Made by a program: the position numbers and the translations under genes
Part shown: one piece after another, positions 52,694 to 61,905 of the stretch
Position numbering within the stretch: the stretch's first letter is position 1
Layout of the letters: each line of letters opens with the position of its first letter
Source: Verrucomicrobiota bacterium
GTDB lineage: Bacteria > Verrucomicrobiota > Verrucomicrobiia > Limisphaerales > VHDF01
Assembly: GCA_016871495.1 (NCBI GenBank)
Contig: VHDF01000007.1
Location: 1-64,000 of the forward strand
DNA: 64,000 nt
Direction of reading: 5' to 3'
Notes under the pieces: generated by a model
What the model was told of the DNA's origin: nothing
Databases searched by the model: none
Seen by the model: the letters and a program-made list of their open reading frames with translations, nothing else

Positions 52694-54266
52694 GGCGTGG
52701 TGGCAGGGAAAGTGTCAGGGCGGCGAGCAGCGTGAAAGTCACAAGAATTCCGTGAATCTGCATCGGAAAATCGACCAGGGCATGGACCAAAACCAATCCC
52801 ATGCCTGCCCAGGCTGCCTGAATCAACAAGGGCTCGCCCAAGCCAATCCAGCCCGGTCCCAACACGGCAAGCGCCAGCAAGGCGAACACCAGAATGCCGC
52901 CCGTCACCCCCCATTCGGCCACGGTTTGAATCCAGTCCGAATGCGCGTAGGGATACGCCGCTTGTCCCGGCGCCAGATGAAATCGATACACGGTTTCATA
53001 AGCCCTCGGTCCCGTTCCGAAAATCCAGTGATCTTCAATAAGATGCGTGGTGGAGCGATACTGTTCCTGCCTTTGGGCCCAAGCCGGATCCACCCGCAAT
53101 TCGTGGCTGACTCGTCCCAAGCGCTTCTCCAGTGGCATCCATCCCAGGTAAAGTCCCAACGCGAGCAGACAGGCGAAGAGCGCGTGCAGGCTCGTTCGAT
53201 GCTGGTTGTTGCGTCGGCGCGCATCCCAAGCCAGCAGCCCGTAGAGGATGGGCGCCGCCATGATTAAGAGCACCGCGCCCACTCGGTTCGTGGATATGAT
53301 GGGGCAGGCGCCCATGAGAGCGGCAAACGGAAAAAGCACCTCGTATGCACCCGTACCCGTTCGTTCATTGAGCTGCGTTCCCGCCAGATGACGGGCGCGG
53401 GACAGCCACCAGAACGCCAGGCACACCGGCCAAAGAAGGTTGAAGTATTGCGCTCCATTCGCCCGGTAATTGAAGGGACCGAAATGAAACGACGCGTCAC
53501 CGATGGTCGAAGGCATGATCCAGAGCAATTCTCCCGTCCCGGAAAGGCGCTGCAAAATGCTCGCCACGGCCAGCGTTCCTCCATTCGCGGTCAGAAACGC
53601 CAGAAAACGCGCCGCGCGGCTGGGAATCATGGGGACCTGCGCATTGAATCGTTCGGGCAGCTTCTCGAAGTAGGATTCTTGCTCTTCCCGGGTCTTCCCG
53701 CGCATCCAATCCCAAGCGGCCCAAAAGAGGCACGCCAATCCCAAGTATTCGTGCAAGGCGAACCATGTTTGCGGCGCGTTATAGGTGTGCGGCAGCCAAG
53801 CCACGCTCTCTTTTACAAGTTGGCCCTCGATCACACGGGAATTCGCCAGTCCCAGCGCGACATAACCCAGAATCGCGAGAGTGAGCCCGGCCATGGCCTT
53901 CATTACCGCCGCTCGCAGGATGAAAGCTCCCGGGAGCGGTTCGCTCTCATCCTTGACCGGTGGGTCTCCCCAGCGCGGCGGCGAGTGTCCCGCCGCCCAC
54001 GACAGGAGCCGTCTCACCAATCCGGTGCCTCCGATCGCCCATCCCAGGGCGTTGATCGTATCAATGCACCATCGCTGGGTTGCGCCAAACCCCCAGGAAG
54101 CCAGGAAGAGCGCCGCGTAGATCAAGGTTTCCGCGGCGAGATCGTTCCAATGATGCCAGAGCGACGCCGTTTCGGGCGAGATCCGACCCGGCCTTGCCTC
54201 CGGTCCGGGTCCGGGCAGCCGAAGCGATCCTTCATGCTCTGCGTCGTCTTGGGGGCGTTCGGCCAT
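52680..54266 (-). CDS. O-antigen ligase family membrane protein
   Basis: This 528-residue protein starts at ATG MAERPQDDAEHEG; a TTG six codons upstream is an alternative. It has about 11-12 membrane segments, including LIYAALFLASWGFGATQRWC, VMKAMAGLTLAILGYVALGL and LVFALLALAVLGPGWIGLGE. The large periplasmic loop has STTHLIEDHWIFGTGPRAYE and AAYPYAHSDWIQTVAEWGVT, the Wzy_C signature. The enzyme joins O-antigen to lipid A core or similar acceptors. It overlaps the lipoprotein gene at 52680-52693. Confidence 0.82.
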   Translation of the reverse strand: MAERPQDDAEHEGSLRLPGPGPEARPGRISPETASLWHHWNDLAAETLIYAALFLASWGFGATQRWCIDTINALGWAIGGTGLVRRLLSWAAGHSPPRWGDPPVKDESEPLPGAFILRAAVMKAMAGLTLAILGYVALGLANSRVIEGQLVKESVAWLPHTYNAPQTWFALHEYLGLACLFWAAWDWMRGKTREEQESYFEKLPERFNAQVPMIPSRAARFLAFLTANGGTLAVASILQRLSGTGELLWIMPSTIGDASFHFGPFNYRANGAQYFNLLWPVCLAFWWLSRARHLAGTQLNERTGTGAYEVLFPFAALMGACPIISTNRVGAVLLIMAAPILYGLLAWDARRRNNQHRTSLHALFACLLALGLYLGWMPLEKRLGRVSHELRVDPAWAQRQEQYRSTTHLIEDHWIFGTGPRAYETVYRFHLAPGQAAYPYAHSDWIQTVAEWGVTGGILVFALLALAVLGPGWIGLGEPLLIQAAWAGMGLVLVHALVDFPMQIHGILVTFTLLAALTLSLPPRHESE

Positions 54267-54496
54267 CGGCACGATTGAACGCAATCTTCCCTCTCCGGCT
54301 CAAGCCCGAACGCCCCGGGCTCCCCGTTCATCGCCTTCGAACCGAGTTTTGTCACGGCGGTTGAGACTCAGACATCACGGAATCCTGGTGCTTTTCCCTT
54401 GCTCGGCAGCTCTTGTTGTTTACCGCGCCCCTTCTCCTTTCGTGGGAGTCGGCTTGACGACTCCGGTCCGGTAAGCGAAGACAGGACCGCCACGTT

Positions 54497-55924
54497 ATGC
54501 GTTTCACAATCTTGGTTTTTTTCTTGGGAGTGGCGTGGCTTCGGCTTTCCGGGGCGGCGGTGGACGCGCCCACGTCGACCCCGCCGATTCCCGTCCCTTC
54601 GGAACGGATCGACGGGCCTCTTTTTCAATACAAACTCCAGGGGGAGTTGCGCGCATGGTCGCTGTCGCCCTTCGTGTCCCATGTCGCGGATTCTGGAACG
54701 GACAGCGAGGAATGGGACGTGCTCTACCCGTTTTTTTCGATCGACCGGTTTGGACTCGAGTATCGATGCCATCTGTTTCAGCTCATCAGTTGGGCAGGGG
54801 GCGGGGTGGCGGAGGATCAGGAGGCGCGTCGATTCACGATTTTCCCTTTTTATTTCCAGCAACGATCCTCGGACCCTTCCAAGAACTACACGGCGTTGTT
54901 GCCCTTTTACGGCACGGTCCGAGGACGGTTGTTTCGTGATGAGTTCAAGGCCGTCCTGGCCCCGCTTTACGTGCGCACGTTGAAGAAGGATGTGGTGACG
55001 GACAACTTCCTCCTCCCCTTCTTTCATCATCGCCACGGGGAACATGTTCGGGGCTGGCAATTCTGGCCCTTGTTCGGCCACGAGCGGAGAGAGCCTTCCA
55101 CCCGGACGAACGGATTCGGGGAGACTGTTGTGGTGCCGGGCCACGAGAAGTCCATGGCCCTTTGGCCGCTGTTCTTTTCTCAACACCTGGGTCTGGGAAC
55201 CAACGACCCCCAACGCAGGCTGGCGGCGATTCCGCTTTTCAACTTCGAGCGATCCGCCAAGCGCGATTCCACCACCTGGTTTTGGCCGTTCGGCTACACC
55301 CTCACGCATGATCGCGAGAAAAAATATCGCGAGCAGGCCGTGCTCTATCCCTTCATCGTGTGGGCCGAAGGCGAGGGGAAGAACGCCGTGCGGGTCTGGC
55401 CGCTGTTCAGCCGGACCCGTACTCCCACGGTCTTCCGCGAAATCTACCTCTGGCCCTTGTTTCGGAGGGACCACGCTGAAACGGAAGCACTGGAACGGGA
55501 ACGTTCGCGCGTGTTGATGTTCGCGTACTCCGATCTGCGTGAGCGCAACAAGCTCACGGGCGCGGAAATGCGACGGACCGATCTGTGGCCCCTGCTTCAT
55601 GCCCGGCGCGACGCCGAGGGGAAATCGGCGCTTCAGTTCCCCGCCTTGATCGAGTCTTACCTGCCGGGGAACAAGAGCGTGGAACGAAATTGGTCGCCGG
55701 TCTGGTCGATTTACCGGCGGGAGGAGGACGCCAAGGCCCGGACCGTCCGCGCCTCCTGGTTGTACAACCTGTTTCGCTACGAGCGCTCCGGAGACGAGAG
55801 AAAAGTCTCGCTCTTGTTCGGTTTGGTCCGCTATCAAACCGGCCTTGGCGCGCCGGGTTGGCGCTGGGCGGGTTGGAGTCCCGGAGCCTCGGAAGCCTCG
55901 GAAGCCGCGCCCGAGAGCCGCTGA
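54497..55924 (+). CDS. Secreted PLF-repeat protein linked to mla genes
   Basis: This 475-residue protein has signal peptide MRFTILVFFLGVAWLRLSGA. From about residue 70 to the end it carries about 18 short repeats of the form [hydrophobic]-x-x-P-[LF]-[FYW], e.g. VLYPFFSIDR, FTIFPFYFQQ, ALLPFYGTVR, FLLPFFHHR, QFWPLFGHER, ALWPLFFSQH, VLYPFIVWAE, RVWPLFSRTR, YLWPLFRRDH and DLWPLLHARR, spaced roughly 20-28 residues. Aromatic girdles and alternating charge suggest amphipathic beta strands, perhaps an outer-membrane or periplasmic beta structure. No family is recognised. MlaE starts 30 bases downstream on the same strand, so this is probably the first gene of the mla operon. Confidence 0.7.
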   Translation: MRFTILVFFLGVAWLRLSGAAVDAPTSTPPIPVPSERIDGPLFQYKLQGELRAWSLSPFVSHVADSGTDSEEWDVLYPFFSIDRFGLEYRCHLFQLISWAGGGVAEDQEARRFTIFPFYFQQRSSDPSKNYTALLPFYGTVRGRLFRDEFKAVLAPLYVRTLKKDVVTDNFLLPFFHHRHGEHVRGWQFWPLFGHERREPSTRTNGFGETVVVPGHEKSMALWPLFFSQHLGLGTNDPQRRLAAIPLFNFERSAKRDSTTWFWPFGYTLTHDREKKYREQAVLYPFIVWAEGEGKNAVRVWPLFSRTRTPTVFREIYLWPLFRRDHAETEALERERSRVLMFAYSDLRERNKLTGAEMRRTDLWPLLHARRDAEGKSALQFPALIESYLPGNKSVERNWSPVWSIYRREEDAKARTVRASWLYNLFRYERSGDERKVSLLFGLVRYQTGLGAPGWRWAGWSPGASEASEAAPESR

Positions 55925-55954
55925 CCTGCTTCACTCGGTCCGTCACCCAATCGC

Positions 55955-56701
55955 ATGTTCCAAAATATCGGCGAAATGCTGCTTTTGCTCTGGCGCACGC
56001 TGGGTGCGGGCGGCCAGTTGTGGCGCCAACGACGCAAGGTGGCGGAGCAACTTTTCGAGATCGGCAACGCCAGCCTGCTCATGGCGTGCATTCTCTCCAT
56101 GTTCATCGGCGGTGTCATCGCGCTTCAAACCGGGCCGGTGCTGGTCGAACGGGGCCTTTCCAGTTCGATCGGCGGACTGGTGGGGTTATCCATGTGCAAG
56201 GAACTGGCCCCGGTCATGATGGCGGTGCTCATCGCGGGCCGCATTGGTTCCGCCATGGCCGCCGAGATCGGATCGATGCGCGTCTATCAGGAGATCGATG
56301 CCCTGCGCACCATGAACATCAATCCCATTCACTACCTGGTGTTGCCCCGCATCGCCGCCATCAGCTTGGCGTTGCCCACGCTGGTGATCTTCTCGATCCT
56401 GGTGGGGTGGATGGGAGGCGCGATCGTTTCGGTTTACAACCAACAGATCGCGATCACTTTTCAAGGATACTTCAGCAACCTGGGAGAATTGGTCGAGGCG
56501 AAGCACATCGCCCACGGCTTGCTGAAAGCCTTCGTCTTCGCCGTCGTCATCGGCGCGGTTTCCTGCCATCAAGGGTTGCAGACCATCGGGGGGCCGCGCG
56601 GCATCGGACGATCGGTGACCAAGGCCGTGGTCAATTCCATCGTGCTGATCCTGATTCTCGACTATTTCATTACGCGTCTCCTGCTGCACTTCGAGCCATG
56701 A
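55955..56701 (+). CDS. mlaE: MlaE-type ABC permease
   Basis: This 248-residue protein starts at MFQNIGEMLLLLWRTLGAGG. LLMACILSMFIGGVIALQTG and SIGGLVGLSMCKELAPVMMA are the family signatures, then ALIAGRIGSAMAAEIGSMRV-type VLIAGRIGSAMAAEIG. About five membrane segments follow, ending with YFITRLLLHFEP. With MlaF and MlaD it forms an inner-membrane phospholipid transporter complex. It overlaps mlaF by four bases (ATGA). Confidence 0.95.
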   Translation: MFQNIGEMLLLLWRTLGAGGQLWRQRRKVAEQLFEIGNASLLMACILSMFIGGVIALQTGPVLVERGLSSSIGGLVGLSMCKELAPVMMAVLIAGRIGSAMAAEIGSMRVYQEIDALRTMNINPIHYLVLPRIAAISLALPTLVIFSILVGWMGGAIVSVYNQQIAITFQGYFSNLGELVEAKHIAHGLLKAFVFAVVIGAVSCHQGLQTIGGPRGIGRSVTKAVVNSIVLILILDYFITRLLLHFEP

Positions 56702-57486
56702 CCCTCTCCGACCCCGCCCCTGTCCGCTCGCCCGCCACCGGAGTCAAGGTGGAGGTGCGCGGCTTGCACAAGCAATTCGGGCGAACTTCCGTGCTTCAGG
56801 ACATCAACCTGATCGTGGATCGCGGCGAGATTTTCGTCGTCATGGGACCGAGCGGAAGCGGCAAGAGCGTCCTGCTCAAACACCTCATCGGCCTGGAGGT
56901 TCCTGATCAAGGGGAGATCCTGATCGAGGATGTCTCCATCCTCGCCTCGAATATCCACGAAAGGCACCGCCTGGCCATGGTCTTTCAGTCCGGCGCCCTG
57001 CTCAATTCCCTCACCGTGGGTGAAAACGTCGGACTCTACCTTTCGGAACATCGGCTGAAGCCCCCGGACGAGATCGAGAGGATCGTGGTGGAGAAACTCG
57101 GTCTCGTGGGTCTGGAAGGCATGGCCAACCGCCTGGTGAGCGAATTGTCCGGCGGGATGAAAAAGCGCGTGGCCATCGCCCGCGCCCTGGTCATCGAACC
57201 GCAACTGCTCCTCTACGATGAACCAACCAGCGAACTCGATCCCGTCATGTCCGTCGTCATCGGCGAGGAAATCTACAACCTCAACCAGCGCATTGGCGTC
57301 ACTTCGGTCGTGGTCAGCCATGATCGCGACCTCGCCTTTGGCATCGCGGATCGCATGGCCATCATCCATCAGGGCGTCATTGTCTGTGTGGGAACGCCGG
57401 ATGAAGTGCGCAGCAACGAAGATACCTTTGTGAAGGAATTCCTGAATGCCGATCTGAAACTCTGCAAGACCAAGCGACCCTTATGA
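56698..57486 (+). CDS. mlaF: MlaF-type ABC ATPase
   Basis: This 262-residue protein starts at MTLSDPAPVRSPATGVKVEV. Walker A is GPSGSGKSVLLKHLIG, the Q-loop AMVFQSGALLNSLT, signature LSGGMKKRVAIARAL and Walker B LLLYDEPTSELDPVMS with the E-L-D variation common in this family, then H-loop VVSHDRDL. It powers lipid transport by the MlaE/MlaD assembly. It overlaps mlaE and mlaD by four bases each, so the three are translationally coupled. Confidence 0.97.
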   Translation: MTLSDPAPVRSPATGVKVEVRGLHKQFGRTSVLQDINLIVDRGEIFVVMGPSGSGKSVLLKHLIGLEVPDQGEILIEDVSILASNIHERHRLAMVFQSGALLNSLTVGENVGLYLSEHRLKPPDEIERIVVEKLGLVGLEGMANRLVSELSGGMKKRVAIARALVIEPQLLLYDEPTSELDPVMSVVIGEEIYNLNQRIGVTSVVVSHDRDLAFGIADRMAIIHQGVIVCVGTPDEVRSNEDTFVKEFLNADLKLCKTKRPL

Positions 57487-58457
57487 AAAACACCTTGGAA
57501 ACCCGTCTCGGTATCTTTTTTGCCCTGGCTCTCATTGCCGGAGCCGTTCTGCTCGAAATGGCAGGCGGGGCCGATTTCTTCAAGAAAGGCAAGCAGGTCA
57601 AAGCGCTTTTCAATAACGTGCAGGACCTGAAGCCCGGTGACCCCGTGAAAATGGCCGGCGTGGCCATCGGCAAAGTCGAAACGATCGGATTCTCCCAGGG
57701 CCGCGTGGAAGTGACGTTCAAAGTCACGGACCCCCAGGCCGCCGTCAAGACGGACAGCAAAGCCGTCATCAAATTTCTCGGACTGCTGGGACAGAATTAC
57801 CTCGCGATCTCCATCGGCTCCGCCGGCGCCATCCCCGTCGAAAATGGCGCCGTCATCGAGAGCACGGAGCAACCCGACCTCAGCACCCTCATGGCCAAGC
57901 TCGAAGGTGTCGCCACCGGTGTTGAAAATGTAACCAAGAACTTCAGCGCCGATAACTTCAGCAACTTGCTCGGGCCGTTCACGGATTTCCTCAAGGAGAA
58001 CAAACCCCGCCTCGACAACATTCTCGTCAACATGCAAACCATCAGTTCCAACGTCGCCTCCGGACAGGGCTCGGTTGGCAAGATGATCAACGACGAGGCC
58101 CTCTACTCCTCCGCCCTGGGCGCGGTCAACAGCCTCAAGGCCGCCACGCATCAGATTCAATCGACCGTCGAGTCAGCCAAATCCCTGGTGACCGATGTGA
58201 ATGAAGGAAAGGGGACGATCGGCAAACTGGTGCGGGACGAATCCCTTTTCCGGGAGACCACCAACGCCATGACTCAACTGCGCGAAATCCTGCAAAAAAT
58301 CAACCAGGGGCATGGGTCCGTCGGCAAACTGGTCAACGACGAATCATTGTTCAAGAACGCCAAGATGACGCTGCAAAAAGTGGACAAAGCCACCGAAGGT
58401 TTGGAAGACCAGGGCCCGCTCAGCGTCATCAGCCTGGTCGTGGGGAGCTTGTTCTGA
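57483..58457 (+). CDS. mlaD: MlaD-type MCE lipid-binding protein with repeated tail
   Basis: This 324-residue protein has an N-terminal anchor (IFFALALIAGAVLLEMAGG) and one MCE domain at about residues 35-120 (VKALFNNVQDLKPGDPVKMA, IKFLGLLGQNYLAISIG). The C-terminal part is helical and contains three repeats, GSVGKMINDEALY (196-208), GTIGKLVRDESLF (244-256) and GSVGKLVNDESLF (278-290). Such tails trimerise or hexamerise into a lipid channel in MCE proteins. It is the last gene of the operon that starts at 54497. Confidence 0.95.
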   Translation: MKNTLETRLGIFFALALIAGAVLLEMAGGADFFKKGKQVKALFNNVQDLKPGDPVKMAGVAIGKVETIGFSQGRVEVTFKVTDPQAAVKTDSKAVIKFLGLLGQNYLAISIGSAGAIPVENGAVIESTEQPDLSTLMAKLEGVATGVENVTKNFSADNFSNLLGPFTDFLKENKPRLDNILVNMQTISSNVASGQGSVGKMINDEALYSSALGAVNSLKAATHQIQSTVESAKSLVTDVNEGKGTIGKLVRDESLFRETTNAMTQLREILQKINQGHGSVGKLVNDESLFKNAKMTLQKVDKATEGLEDQGPLSVISLVVGSLF

Positions 58458-58489
58458 CCTGGTTAGGATTGGGGGACCCCATTCCATCC

Positions 58490-58951
58490 CTACCGTTTGC
58501 GCATTTCGAACGTGCCGTGGTCGTACTTCGACTTGTAGGTGGACCGGAACGCGCCAGCCTGCATCTCCCCTGTGTAATCATAGACGCCTCCTGCCAGTGT
58601 TCCCAAATCCGCCTGGCCCGAGAATCGAAGCATGCCGTCACGCGATTCCACCACGAGATCCACGGGATAGGCATAACGAAAAACTTTCCAGTAGGTCGCG
58701 TGAAAATGCGCGCGGTAACGGTCCGGGCCTTGAGGCGTAATGACGCATCGAAGTTTCCCTCGATGGCTATTCTTGCCGCTGAGCCATCCGCCTTCCCACC
58801 GTCCAGCCAACGAGGCTGCCGGATGTGTCTTTCCTTCCTGTTGTCTCCACTCCCGATGAAAGGAGCTGCATCCGGTTTGGAACGCGGCGACCCATGCCAC
58901 CGCGATCGCGATCCAACTGCGAATCTTGATCCTATCCATCAATCGTTTCAT
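58490..58951 (-). CDS. Small lipoprotein, unknown function
   Basis: This 153-residue protein starts at MKRLMDRIKIRSWIAIAVAW, with a lipobox ending in FQTGC (Cys 27). The remaining part is beta-rich: SLAGRWEGGWLSGKNSHRGK, LRCVITPQGPDRYRAHFHAT, YPVDLVVESRDGMLRFSGQA, GVYDYTGEMQAGAFRSTYKS. It resembles a single-domain lipocalin-like or DUF-type barrel, but I recognise no family. It converges on mlaD, with 32 bases between stops and no obvious terminator. Confidence 0.65.
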   Translation of the reverse strand: MKRLMDRIKIRSWIAIAVAWVAAFQTGCSSFHREWRQQEGKTHPAASLAGRWEGGWLSGKNSHRGKLRCVITPQGPDRYRAHFHATYWKVFRYAYPVDLVVESRDGMLRFSGQADLGTLAGGVYDYTGEMQAGAFRSTYKSKYDHGTFEMRKR

Positions 58952-59084
58952 GCTCTTCGCTCCCGCCCCCAGCACGGCGCCCGGTGGATCACCGGCACCG
59001 GCCGCTTGAGGGCGGACCCAATTGTTGCAATTCAACTCGCGAATTCAAGAGGCAAGCCGGAGTCGCATCAGCATTTCCTGGCGG

Positions 59085-61631
59085 ATGGCGCTTTTCGGGT
59101 TCTTGACCCTCGGCTTCCAGTTGGTCACGGTCCGCTGGCTTGGGATCTGCCTCGGCCTTGATGCGCTCGGAGTGCTGCTTGGCCATGGACTCTTCATGGT
59201 TTCCATGGGGCTGGGCGCGTGGATCAGCGATGCACCCTGGTTGAACCTTCGTCCAGCCCGCGCCGTCGCGCTTTGGGCCGCGGTTCTGGGGGTGTGGTCC
59301 GTCGCTTCGCCCTGGATCATTCCCGGCCTCTCCACCTGGATTGCAAGTGCCGCAGGGTGGGGCGGAGGCTGGGCCGACTGGTGGAAAGCTTGGCCTGGAC
59401 TCCTGGTCGCGCAGCTACCCGGAGCAGTGGCTTGCGGCGCCTTGTTTCCGTCCGTCGATCGAGGCGAGTCCGCGCGATTCGAAGCGGCCGTTGACTTGCC
59501 TGAACCGGTCACGCCTCGACCCTCTTTATCCAAGGGCTACGCGTCATGGATGACAGGCGCGGCCCTCGCTTCTCTAGCTTCCATCTGGTGCCTCGTGCGG
59601 TGGGTGGATCTCGAACAAGCCTTTTGGGGATTAGGGATTCTGGCGCTCGCTCTCGCGATCTCGATGTTGCCTGGCTTTTCCTGGCCCCGATCCGATTCGA
59701 ACCCTGCACAAAAACTTCCTGCAGCTCGGGAACTTTCGGTTCGTGCCCATGCCCGTCGTTCTCCGGCAGCCGGGCTGTTCGTCGCTTGGGCTCTGGGATT
59801 GTTCGGAGGCGGTCATCAACTGGTTTTGGTCCGGCTTCTGGGTGAATATCTGGAGGGCACTTTTTTGACTTACGGCGTGGTCACATGCACCGCGCTTCTC
59901 GCGGCTTCCACGGGTGCGTGGCTGGCGGTAAGGGGCGGATGGACGAGCGGGACGAAGGTGCCCTACTTCTGGATGCTGAGCGTGGCGCTGACTCCCCTCA
60001 TGCTGATTCCGGCTTCGACCGTGTTGGAAATGATCCGTACATCGGGCGGACTTGGATCGGTCTTGGCGGCCGAGTTCGGGGTGGTGTGGGTGGTCCTCGG
60101 CCCTGGCGCGCTTTTGATGGGGGCATGGTTCGCGCGAACTGCGCAGGAGGCGGGAAACTCGCCGGAAGTTCGTTTCGGTCGATGGTACGGGATGAATCTG
60201 ATCGGGGTGGGAGCGGGAGGGTGGCTGTTTCTCGGACTGATAGCCGCCGCATGGGGAATGTCCCGTGCACTCGTCATTCTGGTGGTTTGCGCGCTGGGGT
60301 TCGTGTGCGCTTTCGGTCAGACCTTCTCCCGGGTCTGGAGCGTGTCCGTGATCGCCGGGTGCGCCTTGTTGTGGAGTTTGCCCGATTCGGCCTGGCCGGT
60401 TCGACGTGCTCCATCAGGTGAAAAGACCCTCGAACAGTTCACAGGTTTTTCGGGAACAGCCAGCGTGACGGAAGACGCGCAAGGCCGGCGAACCCTGAGA
60501 GTCAATCGCCGGTTTCAGATGGGAGGGACCGCTGTGACCGTGGCTCAGCAACGGCAGGCGGATATCCCGCTTCTCCTCCATCCTGCTCCCAAGAATGCTC
60601 TTTTTTTGGGGGTGGGGACGGGGATCACGGCCCGCCGTGCCCAGGTTTATCCCCGCCTGAGCTCCGACGCGGTGGAACTGCTTCCCGAAGTTCTGAAGCT
60701 CCGCCATTGGTTTGATTCGGCGACGGCGCGTACCGCCCCTGAAGCATCAATCAGCTTTCATGCCGGGGACGCTCGGCGCTGGGTGGCGACAGCGGCTCAA
60801 AGGTACGACGTGGTCATCGGAGATCTCTTTCATCCCGGGCTCGATGGGGTGGCCGGGCTCTACAGCCGTGACCACTTTCAACGCGTTCAGCGCTTGCTGT
60901 CCCCAACCGGACTCTTTTGCCAATGGCTGCCCGTGTTTCAAATGGACGAGCGGCTTTTGCAGCTGGTGACGAGGACTTTCCTCGATGTTTTTCCACAAGC
61001 CCAGGCGTGGATCCTCCACTTCAATGTCGACCTCCCGGTGCTGGCGCTTGTTGCCGGCGCGCCCGCCAGCCGCGAAACCCAGCGTTGGAACGTACCGCTC
61101 GAATCTTCGCTCGCCTCCGCTCTTCGAGCCACCGGGTTCGCCAGCGCGCATCATCTCGGGGGTTGTTTCGCCGCGGGACCCGACGCGTTGCGCGCTTGGG
61201 TTGGACCTGGTCCCCTGAACACAGACGTCCGTCCGTTTGTGTCCGTCTGGGCTCCACGGGTGCGATTTGCCAAACCCCAGGAACCCGGACAGCTTCTCGT
61301 CAGCCTGTTGCGGCGTTGGGGAAATCCTCATGCCTCCGATTCGAACTCCGAAACCTGGCGATTCCACGAAGCCCGCGATCTCTACCTTGAAGGACTATTG
61401 GTCGAGTCCGAAAAGAATCTGGATCAGGCCATGGACCATTACCTTCGATCCGCCGCCACTTCTCTCTTTTTCACACCGGCCTACGCGCGTTGTGTGGAGA
61501 CGATCCGCGTGACTGCTGCAGTCGATCGTGGCCGGGCCAAACAATGGTTCGACCGCCTGGAACAGGTCCGTCCCGACCAACCGCTGGCCCGCCGTCTGCT
61601 CGGCCCGCTGTTCTCACCGGAGACGCGTTGA
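59085..61631 (+). CDS. Spermidine-synthase-like membrane fusion protein
   Basis: This 848-residue protein starts at ATG MALFGFLTLGFQLVTVRWL; a TTG at 59022 would extend it by 21 residues. Residues to about 430 carry many membrane segments with the common VRWLG, MSMGLGAWISD and YLEGTFLTYGVVTCTALLAA patterns of the fused MFS/spermidine synthase group. The C-terminal half is a class I methyltransferase-like domain: LFLGVGTGITARRAQVYPRL, SFHAGDARRWVATAAQRYDV, VVIGDLFHPGLDGVAGLYSR. It ends in a helical TPR-like tail. Polyamine activity is not shown; these fusions have no proven reaction. Confidence 0.8.
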   Translation: MALFGFLTLGFQLVTVRWLGICLGLDALGVLLGHGLFMVSMGLGAWISDAPWLNLRPARAVALWAAVLGVWSVASPWIIPGLSTWIASAAGWGGGWADWWKAWPGLLVAQLPGAVACGALFPSVDRGESARFEAAVDLPEPVTPRPSLSKGYASWMTGAALASLASIWCLVRWVDLEQAFWGLGILALALAISMLPGFSWPRSDSNPAQKLPAARELSVRAHARRSPAAGLFVAWALGLFGGGHQLVLVRLLGEYLEGTFLTYGVVTCTALLAASTGAWLAVRGGWTSGTKVPYFWMLSVALTPLMLIPASTVLEMIRTSGGLGSVLAAEFGVVWVVLGPGALLMGAWFARTAQEAGNSPEVRFGRWYGMNLIGVGAGGWLFLGLIAAAWGMSRALVILVVCALGFVCAFGQTFSRVWSVSVIAGCALLWSLPDSAWPVRRAPSGEKTLEQFTGFSGTASVTEDAQGRRTLRVNRRFQMGGTAVTVAQQRQADIPLLLHPAPKNALFLGVGTGITARRAQVYPRLSSDAVELLPEVLKLRHWFDSATARTAPEASISFHAGDARRWVATAAQRYDVVIGDLFHPGLDGVAGLYSRDHFQRVQRLLSPTGLFCQWLPVFQMDERLLQLVTRTFLDVFPQAQAWILHFNVDLPVLALVAGAPASRETQRWNVPLESSLASALRATGFASAHHLGGCFAAGPDALRAWVGPGPLNTDVRPFVSVWAPRVRFAKPQEPGQLLVSLLRRWGNPHASDSNSETWRFHEARDLYLEGLLVESEKNLDQAMDHYLRSAATSLFFTPAYARCVETIRVTAAVDRGRAKQWFDRLEQVRPDQPLARRLLGPLFSPETR

Positions 61632-61647
61632 TGGGCTGGCGCGGTCC

Positions 61648-61835
61648 GGGAGCGGAGGGCGGCGTTCACGCCGCATCAGGGTGTGTGGTCGAGCGCAGGT
61701 GGCGCGTCCGAGGGGGGAGGTTTAGTGCAAGAGCGAACGATTGCACCATGGGCAGGCTGCGCGGCTGGAGGAGTTCGGCGGGGCGGGATTGGGCGACGCG
61801 GAAGCGCCGTGAGCGGCGCGCGGCTGTGTCCGAAG
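61648..61835 (+). mobile_element. MITE-like element, family C, copy 5 (diverged)
   Basis: Matches to the copy at 9578 include GGGCGGCGTTCACGCCGCATCAGG (split over 61659 onward), GCGGAAGCGCCGTGAGCGGC and a GGCGACGCGG stretch. Both ends are too eroded for a terminal repeat or duplication to be assigned. No gene is visible in 61632-61905. Confidence 0.5.
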
Positions 61836-61905
61836 GATCAGCCGCAGCAACGTTGCTTGGCACGAGCTCGTCGATTGTTCTTCCCGCGCTGAAACCGCGA
61901 CCCGT

